Assembly (NCBI GenBank): GCA_003640385.1
Contig: RCAB01000018.1
Span: 248,001-312,000, forward strand
DNA: 64,000 nucleotides
Source: Setaria digitata
Taxonomy: Eukaryota; Nematoda; Chromadorea; Rhabditida; Setariidae
Direction of reading: 5' to 3'
Positions within the stretch are counted from its first letter, which is position 1; each line of letters starts with the position of its first letter. Shown in pieces: positions 41,315 to 51,876 of the stretch. The position numbers and the translations under genes were made by a program. The notes beneath the pieces were generated by a model. That model was not told the origin of the DNA, made no database searches, and was given only the letters and a program-made list of their open reading frames with translations.

Positions 41315-41903
41315 CAAAGCCTAAACAACCTCAATAAAATAAAGCAGAGCATTTAAACCAGTCAGCAAAACCACCCAAACCCACAATGGGAACATAAATT
41401 AGAAACGTCAAGTTTGGGAGCTGGTAGTCTCGAACTCGAGTTGAGCAATTCCGGAAATCGGTGGTGGAGCTTAACTATTGCTCGCAATGGCAGGGAGTTT
41501 TGTCATGGTCAAAATCTTTGGAAGTTCTCTACAATGTTTATTAAAAACATGGAAACTCAATTCTTGATCTAAATGAGCTATTGAAAAACAATAAAGTATA
41601 TTGTATTTTGAAATATTAAAAATATGCTTTCACCTAGGAAATAGCAACAAAACAAGATGAAATGCTCAATTTCCGTAACGCCTTTATTTTACTGAATACT
41701 CAACAACGGAATCATACACAGCAGAAGCACAACATTTCAATAAGTAATAAACAGAAAGCAATACCAATCTATATATAAGCGTAATTCACAGAGATAATTG
41801 AAATACACAGAGGTCATATTGAAAAAAATCAACTAGACTTGTCTAAGATTTCAGTTAACTTTTTCATTTAGAGTGGAAGCGAAATACACATGCTCACAAT
41901 TGT

Positions 41904-44530
41904 TTAGCAATCGACGTGCGATGTTTGGTGGGACAGTACGGCCATCAAGTATTCTATTTGTTCAGAGGCGTAAAAGCCATAGCTGTAATCGCCACTTTCC
42001 AAAACCAGCATTGTTAATCTGAATTAATGAACATTCTCAACAGTATAGGTTCGCAGCTTTTTTCACAACTTTCGCAGTTTTTCTTCCCCTTTAAACTTTC
42101 TTCTATCAAGATCTTCCGTACAGAGTTTAAATCATCAAAAGTCTGGAGGAACGAACAAAGGAGTAGGATATTACTGCTTATTTGATTTCTTCGTATCTGC
42201 AACAAATTTCCGTACCTGTCAAAGTTCTAATATATTTTCAAAATATAATGGAAGCCACAACTCACTCCGTAAGTATTGATGCCAAATTATGTTTGACAGC
42301 AAGAATGCATTGCTGTATAACGATACTTCTTAACATTTTTGTAATAACAGCTCGTGTATGGAGCCAGAATCGATCGTACTTACTCAAGTTGTTGCGATAT
42401 AGAAATCGAAGCCAAAATGACATCACTTCATGAATTGCTACGTAGAGCAGCCTTTCGCAACTCTAAAGAACAACACCGATACTTCGTCAGGAATGAAGCA
42501 AAAAATTAAACGGTTCTTCCACGAATAACAAGCATGGCCAAGCAAAAGTAAATTTCCTAGAAACTGAAGGATATTCAGATTCNCAACACCGATACTTCGT
42601 CAGGAATGAAGCAAAAAATTAAACGGTTCTTTCACGAATATCAAGCATGGCCAAGCATGGCCAAGCAAAAGTAAATTTCCTAGAAACTGAAGGATATTCA
42701 GATTCTGCATCCTTCAACAAAAAGTTCTTATTCAATACAAAATTAAATTAAAAATTCTAATGCTAAAAATAGGAAAAATATTAACGCTACCCAAAAAAAG
42801 AATGACGGTAATTTGCAATGTTACTTTTTTCTCATTGAAACTTTTAGGATTTTTTGAAACATACATTGTCAGTTCCAAGCAAACAGTACTGGTGCAATTT
42901 CACTAGGAAACCTGCATAAATTTCAACTGGAGTAAAAACTGCGACAGGTCGTCTGGTAGATGAAGTGTAACACAAAAAAGTAGTCAGATCACGAAATCCA
43001 ATGTGAAGATCTGCATATATCTGAACTGCAGATATGGTACCGTTACAGAGTGAGCTGAAATTAGTGTAATAAAAAGAATTCAAGAACTTTATAAACCAGA
43101 AACTTTAAAATTCGAAGAAGGTCTATATAATCAATAAAAATGTGAACAAAATAGAAGATTTCAGATGAAGAGATGTCATCAAGATAAAACTGTACAAGGA
43201 GTATTTAGGAGCACATCTCCTTCCTTCCCATTATTTGTAGGATCTTTTTTAAGCCAGTAACAGCCGTTTCTGAAGGATCCATCAAATTACTGAGAAAAAA
43301 AGAAAAAAAGTTTTCCTCAACTTTTTAATGCTGAAAAAAAGAAAGAAAAAACTCAGCCACACCATCACCGATAGTAGTGGACCGAGTGGATTTTGTTTTG
43401 CATTGATCCGGAAAAAAAATTAACAGCAATTTACAACTCTTACTTGAATAAAACACTCAAACGTTCCAGCTTATTTTTCCACTCAACAATTTTAGCTGGA
43501 ATATTCATTTCTATAGTTGACACTCTCACCCACGTTTTTGGCTGTATAGTCCTTGTATAAGGCTGTGACTGTACTCCTCTACTATTAACATTACTCGAAA
43601 TCCTGGAAATATTGCACCAAAAAAGCAATTTCGGTATAATTCAACATACAAGGGAAAAACAAGGCTTCCAAGGTGAAAAATGAAGTATAACCCCTTAATC
43701 AATAATACCAATTTACTCACTTGTACAGGTATGAGCTAAAATACAGATTGGAAAATCTAGAAACTATTCATATAGGGAATTAGTAAGTTACAATTCGACG
43801 ATTTACCGATTATTTAATGACGAATATAGTATTACAATTAACAACTATTTATATTAATCTTTTCTCATGCTTAGTCCATCAGAGGTATGAAGGAAGAGCA
43901 ATATGCTAGCTTACTCATAAAGTGATATGAAAACATAGTTTATGAATATACTAGATAAATGAAATTTACCTGCTTTGATCGATTTGAGTCATCTCCCACT
44001 TTTCTCTCTCCGAATGAAATATTGCACTATGTGAAGCAGAATCATTTCGTACAAACTGCTCGGCCTTTTGAAAAACTGGCGACTGTTGTACATTTTCATT
44101 TCTTGTCAGCTACAATCTATGCCAGTCAGTTCTGCAGAACTAGTAATAATGCGAAGAGCTTGATGAATTCAGTGGAATAATGACTGCCATCCTTTCCACT
44201 ATATTGTACGCTCTACAGAAAAAATCGCTGTAGTACTTAAACGGCAATGCGAATAGCGCTTCTGTGTCGAAATACAGTTTAGTGGAGTGGAATATTTACC
44301 TGCTGACATTTTCGAATGCTTTGAGAATACGCAACTGCTGCAGCAAGCTGAACGTCCAAATCAAAAGTACGTTCCATTGCAGACAATCTCTGCAAATATG
44401 AATTTCACACATAAAAAGAATGATCAGAGACGCACAACATGCTACAAAGCAGTGTTAGAATAATTCAGATATAATTACGCTTGCTTTATCTCAGTTTATC
44501 AGCACTTACTACTTTTACTACACCCCGCAT
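41904..44530 (-). CDS. Uncharacterised multi-exon gene, product not recognised
   Basis: Model: exons 44530-44513 (or 44510), 44389-44300, 44109-43970, 43735-43721, 43602-43444, 43289-43215, 43054-42865, 42196 to about 42130, and a last exon ending at 41904 or somewhat upstream. The first seven join with consistent phases and good splice sites, including a 15-base microexon. The protein starts MRGVVK, has a likely helical stretch with ERTFDLDVQLAAAVAYS, a charged stretch SEREKWEMTQID, then KIVEWKNKLERLSVLF and MDPSETAVTGLKKILQIMG. Exon six can also read straight through to a stop at 43205, giving a shorter form. The 3' end is unsettled because two frames are open in the last exon. It could be a nuclear or cytoskeletal coiled-coil protein, but nothing identifies it. 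The single-N assembly gap lies in one of its introns. Confidence 0.55.
42471..42705. repeat. Duplicated sequence either side of a single-N assembly gap
   Basis: Bases 42471-42582 recur at 42584-42705 with the N at 42583 between them. The second copy differs by two substitutions and by one extra 10-base unit that makes a small tandem repeat (CATGGCCAAG). The arrangement suggests two overlapping contig ends, perhaps from different haplotypes, that were not merged. It is not evidence of a biological duplication. Confidence 0.88.
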
Positions 44531-45338
44531 AATTACTGGATTTAATGCTGCTTGCGCGGCAAAACTTTCTCAGTAACTTGCCAAACTTCTTCCAATGCAC
44601 AGGAGTTCGAAAGTGACAGGATATTACTCATCCTGAGGTTATTATGAGAAGTTCGTATACTAATTATTATGATCACAGTGACTTTGCTTAATTCAAGAAC
44701 CTTTTCAGTTCCACAAGAACAAACAATAAGACAACCCTGATCTCCACATTTCTTCATCCCGAAATTACACAGACCTTCTGAACAACACTGTTTGAAACAC
44801 CGAAGTGTATAATACTGGGAACTGGTTATTTGAACCGACAAAACTACTAGCAGGTTGAAAATTCTAGCATAGACCCTTGCTCTATTTTCGCTTTATTTTC
44901 ACTCGTCGAAATAATTCTCCAATTTCCTGACAACTGTTAACAACTGACTAAAGCCTTTTCATATGATGGCAGTGGTAGCTGGGATCGATAGCATAAATCT
45001 CATTGTAACTAAAGACCCAAGAGGACACAGAGAGGCCTAAGGTCCGAAAAGGACTCACATAGGCCTTGCTGAATCGATGAAAATGCGACGTCTTACACAT
45101 ACGTCATATCTCTTCCCTCACAATCTCCCAGTAAACATCAATTTCCTGCGCTTTAGTATATCATTTGTCGGAGAAGCTAGGAATTCAAAAGTTCCACCGA
45201 ACCCTTTCTCTGCTTAAATGTCCAGTCTCTTTCTTGCTTGAAATCCCTTTCGGATGGCTATGGCAACCTGCAAATAATTTAATTTCATGGTACATTCAGC
45301 TTCAGAAAAAATCCAGACCTAAATTAGCGGAAAGCAAG

Positions 45339-45968
45339 ATGGAACCATCGCAAGTCAAGCTTTGCTTTATCATTTCAGAAATGGTATTACCGTGTGCATC
45401 AGCTCAGCTGCTGACCTGCAGCAATCCCTGGCAATGGATGTGCAATAATGGTGAATGCATCGCTCAGTACGACCTTTGTAATGGGATTGAACAGTGCACC
45501 GATGGATCCGATGAAGTAGAATGCGATAAAAGGTCTAATTAATTCGTAAAGTGGGATAAATGCTTCTTAAAAGTCTCAGCGAGATATAGAGAAAAACCTT
45601 TTAGTACGTCACTTATGCTCACACCATAACTGTAACGCTCTTGCAGATCATGGCAAATTAAGTATATGAACCTGCCTCGTGAAGAACAAATGAAGTCTAG
45701 AATAAGATCAGAGATGAATGAAATGGTTAACTCAACAAGTGATACTGTTACATCTGCTTTTCGCCTTACTCAGTTCAATCAGTGGTTTATCATTTTCACT
45801 TCTATATTGTTCATCACATTGCTGGTGGTGATCATGCTATGTTACCGACGACGACGAAATGGCTTAATACGAAGTAATCGCGCATATGGTGTAAGGAAGG
45901 GTTTAAAGTTGAGACCAAACGACAGCGATGATGAGGATGACTTGTTAATAGGTTCACTTTATTCCTAA
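45339..45968 (+). CDS. Small single-pass membrane protein with one LDL-receptor class A module
   Basis: Exons 45339-45532 and 45647-45968 join in phase 2 to give about 171 residues. Order: a signal-like segment (KLCFIISEMVLPCASAQ), one LDL-receptor class A repeat with six cysteines and the calcium-binding cluster CTDGSDEVEC, a stalk with an NST glycosylation site, a transmembrane helix (WFIIFTSILFITLLVVIMLC), an Arg-rich stop-transfer stretch, and a cytosolic tail ending in DSDDEDDLLIGSLYS. The tail holds an acidic dileucine motif of the kind that directs endocytosis or lysosomal sorting (known motif, inferred role). The start is uncertain: an ATTTCAG sequence just before 45381 could be an acceptor, with the true signal peptide in an upstream exon. 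No named orthologue recognised. Confidence 0.78.
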
Positions 45969-46524
45969 ATTCTCTATGAGTAGTTTAATTTCCGTGACCC
46001 TTCAGCAACTTCCTTTACTGATGTATTCATTCCTGCTCGTTTTCTTAATTAGATCAGATACCGGAACTATCTAATGCCTTGCTGTTATTGTGATGACCTT
46101 AATACTCTTAAGTCGGCTTGGCCAGTTCCATTTGCAAACGAATAGTTTGGCCACCTTGTCTTTTAATTTGTACAAAATATTCTATTGATTTGACAGCACC
46201 TATTCGTTTATAAAAACAGCCGCGCACGGATCTTATGTTATGCACTGTTCTCCTGCGAGAAAAGAAGCGTTTGTGGATTACTAGTTGAAAAAATATAAAG
46301 TAATAAAAAAGTAGAATTGAAGCATAAGTTCTGATATGTTCCTACTCAGTAAAAAATTAGTTTTGATTATTCACAAAGAAAGATATTGTTAATTATTCGT
46401 TATAAAATACATCATAAAGTAATATGAAATTAAATCCATCAAATACAAATCACAATCGCTGTACATTTATTCAATGGTGCTGTCGTGAAACCCTGGACAG
46501 ACCTTCAATTGTTCCTTAGTTTTT

Positions 46525-47310
46525 TCATATAGCTCCAATTTCAGTAAGTTTCTTTTCTAGGACACCATTCTTCTTCGATGCATATAATTCATTACAACCT
46601 CCAAAAAATTCACCTCCAATAAAAATCCGAGGCAGCGTTCTGGAAAAAAATATTACGATCCAATGGATCATTTGCAACCTATGTATACCGCAAAGTAGGG
46701 CCCTGCATTCACTACTCCGATTCCAACTTTAAAATAAGGTTCGGAAGTCATTGAAATCACATCCCTCGTAAGAGTTTCTGAAGACTCACATACAGCTCAT
46801 CACAACCTCCTCGTCTTTAGGATGTGGTTTTGTACTATATTTCTACTACCTGCAACTTAATTTTATGTGCTTGCACCAACAAGATTGAAAGAGCAAGCGA
46901 CTATCCCCTACCTGACCAGACCACAGTGAGCCCTGAACTGGAAACATCTTCCATTAAGAAACAACAAAGAAAAAAAAAACACAACCTTGATCCAGTTATC
47001 TGCCTCGTATAATTCAAAATTTTTCTCCCATCAGGCCTTTTATTAATGTCAATCCATTCCATTACATCTTGCAGCGGATATGCGGCAAGCGCCTTGCGCA
47101 CTCGTTTACAATAAATGCACCAACTTTTTGAAACTACTACCACCTGCAAAAAAATTTTCCAAAATCGTCTTATATTGTACCTAGGTTTATTTCAAACTAT
47201 GAGAGCTTCCCATAAAGGTGTAGTTAATATCAATCATTACTTCAAAAAAAAAAAAAACTAACTTTTTTAGATTTAATTAATTCATCAACAAATTGCTCGA
47301 CTTCATCCAT
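46525..47310 (-). CDS. Glutaredoxin, CIYC active site
   Basis: Glutathione-dependent disulfide oxidoreductase. Exons 47310-47263, 47143-46986, 46639-46525 join in phases 0 and 2 to give 106 residues. The thioredoxin fold shows VVVVSKSWCIYC (catalytic Cys25 and Cys28), WIDINKRPDG, and the glutathione-binding stretch TLPRIFIGGEFFGGCNEL with its cis-proline. CIYC replaces the common CPYC of dithiol glutaredoxins. The start ATG follows TTTTAG-GAC; an upstream exon, 48273-48178, could join in phase and add about 33 residues. Without it the protein is cytosolic and of normal family length. Confidence 0.9.
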
Positions 47311-47356
47311 GTCCTAAAATTAGATTTGAAGAATGTTGGTCCAACGTTCAGTTCTC

Positions 47357-47386
47357 ATAACGTGTTCAGTTATAACGTGTTCAGTT
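47357..47386. repeat. Perfect tandem repeat, 15-base unit, two copies
   Basis: The unit ATAACGTGTTCAGTT occurs twice head to tail, starting 47 bases upstream of the glutaredoxin ATG on the minus strand. It lies in that gene's promoter or in its possible first intron. Confidence 0.85.
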
Positions 47387-48177
47387 TCACAAAACACGAG
47401 ACTTCTAATTATTTCTCGCGGTAGTCTCGTTCAAACATTACCTTTTCTTTAATTACGAAATCTCTTTAGACTTTGGTTTATTAACCCACATTTGACTTTT
47501 GTCCTACACAACTGAAAACAAAATTTGGAAACTACCTATCATTCCGAAAAAAAAACTGAAAACTCGGAAAAAAAGCAACAATTTCTGATAAAACATACCG
47601 AAAAATGTCTGGAGAATAGAGAGCCCATAATTCCTCTCAATCAAAAAGTAATTTCAGAAATGACCTGTAAATGAAATTTAACGAAATCTCTAGGGAACTG
47701 TAAAACTGAAAACTGAGGTGTATTTAATCTAATAGGCTCAGAACATTTTCTCACCAAAAATGTAGAGACGAAAAGAAAAAAGGTTAAGAATATTTCACCT
47801 CGTTTTGACCTCATTTGTTAAACAAGCAAAAGTAAAAATTCACTAGCTGTCAGCGCCAATTATTAAATAGGATGCAAAGTCGTTGCTACAAACACAAACA
47901 GGGGGATTTTGGTTGAAGTGGCATATGATATTACTGATAAAATATACCAATTCAATTCTAAAAAGCACTGTTTTTACTAGCAGCAAGCGGCACTCCGAAA
48001 ATACGATTAACACGACCTACAAAACTAAATGGAAGTGATAACACACACACACACTATGTGCCAAACAGACCCTTGTCAAGTTACTACATGACTGACCAGA
48101 TTAACATCACTTCTCAATAAAGACCGAATAAAGCCGATGACCACATAACGTGGGGAGTCATGAGCGGAAGGTATTAC

Positions 48178-48273
48178 CTGTCTGAAAGTCACCGTTGGCA
48201 GATATCCAATCGGATGGATGTTCTCATCTGACATAGTAGAATTTGCGACTAGGCTTCTTTCCGGCCCAAACAT
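48178..48273 (-). other. Possible alternative 5' exon of the glutaredoxin gene
   Basis: An open reading of 32 codons begins with ATG after a GTTTAG acceptor-like site and ends in CAG|GTAATA, phase 0. The glutaredoxin exon's acceptor (TTTTAG before GAC ATG) is also in phase 0, so joining them would give an N-terminal extension starting MFGPERSLVAN. It has no obvious targeting signal. The phase match could be chance (one in three). Confidence 0.3.
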
Positions 48274-49168
48274 CACCTAAACCTCAGTTACTTTGTTAAA
48301 CACCTCATCCCAAGCACACTTTACACTTGTTATAACAGGCCGTCAGATGAATTGGCTCACATTCTTCATGAGCGTTAAATTGTGATACCTGGCTCTTCAC
48401 ATAAGCGAAGATAGAGGATCGAGTTGAATGAGGGAAGCCCAAAATGGATCTGTGTTACAGTGTGCCATTAACTCACCTCAAGTTCACTTCGAAACATCAG
48501 CCTAGGCCTTCTCATGATACTGCAAAGATTTCGGCCATGTAGGCTAATCTCAACTGCCTGGGCTTACTGTTGTAGTTAGACGTATTATTGATTGGTTGGA
48601 AATTGTGTCGATGACCATACCAAAGTGAGCACAGTTCTTTCCTGAATCACCTGAGATTGCCTGATCTTCTATATCGGTATATAGTGACAGTGGGTGTGAT
48701 GGCTTTGCACGGAATGCTTTAATTGCCTGATGTCCAAAACTTTTCCGGCTGCTTATATAAATTGTGACGAATGTGGCATATATATAATAAAGTTGGCTTG
48801 AATGAGCTTAGAAACTTCATGATAATAGGATTTTTTTATTGAATGCTGTCTCTCATTCACCTTCCACCTTCCTCCTGCTTCCTTCGAGTGGAATCACACC
48901 AAAAGGAGTCTTAAACCGGGTCGTAACCCCGTGAGGAAATGCTTTTGATCATCAGAAATGATGTATACTTAACCGGAATGAGCTGTTCTGAATTACCTGC
49001 TGGTTTTTTTTTACATATATTCTTCATGCGAATTTGAGTAATCAAATGTTGTCAGCGTAAGAGTACATCAGTGAATCACTGCTCATTTTTTAGCGGAATA
49101 AGCTTTAATGGGAACCCGATATGATTCTAAAAGATAACGTTCTCGAAGTGTCCAGTCGGTGCGATTCT
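48274..49168. other. Intergenic region, no gene seen
   Basis: Spacer between the possible 5' glutaredoxin exon and the plus-strand poly(A) polymerase gene. A TTTTTTAG acceptor-like site at about 49085-49094 could be a trans-splice or 5' UTR acceptor for the downstream gene. Nothing else supported. Confidence 0.45.
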
Positions 49169-51876
49169 ATGCCCTCGTAAGTTACTTTTTTCACCATCCA
49201 TTTGATTTTACTCCTTTATTAAGTTGACTCCTTTATAGCAGCTGTTTATAATACTGCAGAATTGGTTGAGTGACATGAAACACCAAAGTAATATGAAGTG
49301 TAAACAAGTCCTCCATAATACTTCGCTTTCTTCTCCTTATTTCTATTCTGAGGATAATAAAAATCCCCATCTCACTGGGCAGGATCATTAAATAGGATAG
49401 CAAGCATGAGTTGTTGTTGTTTAGGAAAAATACATTTTCAGGAGTAGTTCTGAGGGAGAAGAAGAAGTATTGAATTTTACAGCGGATTCTTCGGACCGTG
49501 TATACTGGCCTCCAAGAGAGAGTAATGCACTGGTTTCACCATGGTGTCGCCGAAGATACGCACTTTCATTACGAGGGTAAGTTTAGTTGTACATCTGCAT
49601 AACATTAAAATTACTTTTCTTTGAGAAAATAAAATATTGCGTTGAAAAACACTAAAATACTACACCAATGAATAAAAGACAGTGAAAGACAGCCTTCGAA
49701 AAATGTCAGAAAAATTCAAAATTAGAAAATCTAGAAATATGAAAAAGGACCATGTAGAAATTGTAGGTTACATGAAGAATTACTAGATCTATACGCGTGG
49801 CTGAAACCGTCTCCGCTAGAAAAAGCACTACGGCTGCGTGTTTTTGAACGAGTTCGCGGAGTCCTTCAACGAATTTGGCCAACAGCAAAAATTGATGTAT
49901 TTGGCAGCTTGTACACGAGCTTGTTTTTACCTACCTCAGACATCGACGTAGTTGTGGAAAGTGACTTACTGAGTGAGGAACCACCTCTTTGGAAAACTGC
50001 AGTAGCACTGAAGTTTGTATTTTCTTACTTTTTATAAGTTTCCCATTTTTCATGTCTGTTTCTATTTTCCAGAAGTCTCCAAATTATCATATGTTGTGGT
50101 AGTCTCCTTATTTATATTTGAACTTAAATTCCCAGTTGGTTACATTCAACTTTTTAATGGGATGAATATAATGAACTTTAATCTCTATTTCTCAGAGAAT
50201 CTGGAATTACGGAGTCAATCAATGTGCTTGACAAGGCATTTGTACCAATCGTAAAGATGGTTGACAAAGATACCAAGATATACTTAGACATATCATTCAA
50301 TACAGTACAAGGTGTGCGTTCGGCAAAATTTATTGAAGACATGAAAATGCGATATCCCGTGCTTGAACCATTAGTTCTGGTCCTGAAGCAGTTTTTAATG
50401 CAGCGGCAATTAAATCAGGTATAATATCTCTTCTCCTTTTTTATTCGTTTTCTTTATAAATGTTGACAGCTTTTATGTTTATTGTTATAAGAGTTCGCTT
50501 CCTTTTAATCAGATGTTCTGCTAACGAAAAGACTTTTTATTAGAGTGTTTAACTGTTGCATGTTGAAGTTAAGCGACAATTTACCCTCCATTTTACATTA
50601 TATCGCTGCTGGTTGAGCGCTCCTATTTCTCTTTAGTTTGAGCATGCTTCGGCTAGTTTTGGTCGCTTCTTTAAATTTTACACTTTTTTTTTTTTTTAAT
50701 GCTTAAGCTTTCTGTGTTCTATGAATTTTTAATTCTGAAAATTTTTTTTTACTTTGTACTTTTCATTTTGAAGTAAGTTTTTTCAGGTGTTCACCGGTGG
50801 ATTATCATCCTATGGACTTATTTTAATGCTGATTAGCTTCCTACAGGTCTTTTTGTTCTTTTTTTTAGATTTTTTTTTTTTTTTTTAGAACGGAAAGCTT
50901 AATTCCATAGAACTTAAGTCTTGAATCCTTAAGTCCATCGTAAATAATCGTGTATTTAAAAAAAAAAAAAAAAAAAAAAAACTAATGAAGTAATTGTAAC
51001 TTTTATTTTCAGTAGGATTTTTAAAGATTCATTGTCTGCTTAGATCTTATTGCAAGTTATTGACACTTACTGTTTAAAGTAATAATTCGACTATTGCAGC
51101 TCCACCCATCGTGTGATTATTCATATAAAGAAATTACGGAGGTGAATATGGGTGTGCTATTGCTTAATTTTTTGCAACTGTATGGACAGGAATTCAATTA
51201 CATGAAAACAGCATTACGTATCCATAGCGGTGGTGCGTATGTTTGTAAGGATGAAATTTTAGTACAAATGAATAGGCCATCAAATTCAATGTTATGCATT
51301 GAGGATCCCTTACAGCCAGGTAATGGAATTGGAATTCAAGAAAAACAAAAAAGTCTCGAAAAAAATATCTAATGGGTTGCCAAAAAAGCAGTAAAAATTG
51401 GCCTGTAATTAGAATGTGGACTTATTCTAGTTATATGGACTGCAAATTAATTTTTATTCTATATTTCATTACCGCGAGAAAAATCTTTCAATTGCATTCA
51501 TATTTAGCGCAACTTTCAGCATGACTGTGATTGCGTAAATCTCAAAAACTTTTAAGGGAACGATATCGGACGTTGTTCACATAATATTCAGTTAGTGCGA
51601 CAGGCATTCGAACACGCCTTTGCCACGTTGTGCGCCGTTTTCGTTCGATCACGTGAACATTCAGCACTGTGGCGTTCTCGTTACCATGGTTCACTTCTTT
51701 CCCTTATTCTGCACATTTCACCTCGAATGATTCGTTATCGAAATTGGTTGAAAGGACGTGTTCTATCAGATGGCACTTCGTCTCCTTCACTTTCTAAAGC
51801 TTCCACTCCAGAAACTTTTTCACCCTCACTTTTAAGCACTTCCTTAATTTCTCACTTGCCTTCGCAAAATGTTTAA
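49169..51876 (+). CDS. gld-4: Non-canonical poly(A) RNA polymerase, TENT4/TRF4/GLD-4 type
   Basis: Nucleotidyltransferase that adds adenosine tails to RNA. Exons: 49169-49176 (proposed), 49442-49576, 49767-50012, 50196-50418, 50787-50846, 51100-51319, 51557-51876; about 403 residues. The catalytic signature is FGSLYTSLFLPTSDID with Asp106 and Asp108, and the third carboxylate is in IYLDISFN (Asp161). The central domain follows: LVLVLKQFLMQRQLNQ, TGGLSSYGLILMLISFLQ, GVLLLNFLQLYG. The nucleotide-recognition loop LCIEDPLQPGNDIGR is formed across the sixth and seventh exons, typical of TENT4. WYR-like TENT4 N-terminal region and a long RNA-binding tail are absent, so this is a compact version. 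The first exon of eight bases (ATG plus five) gives a perfect phase match with a GTAAGT donor but is inferred. Confidence 0.92.
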
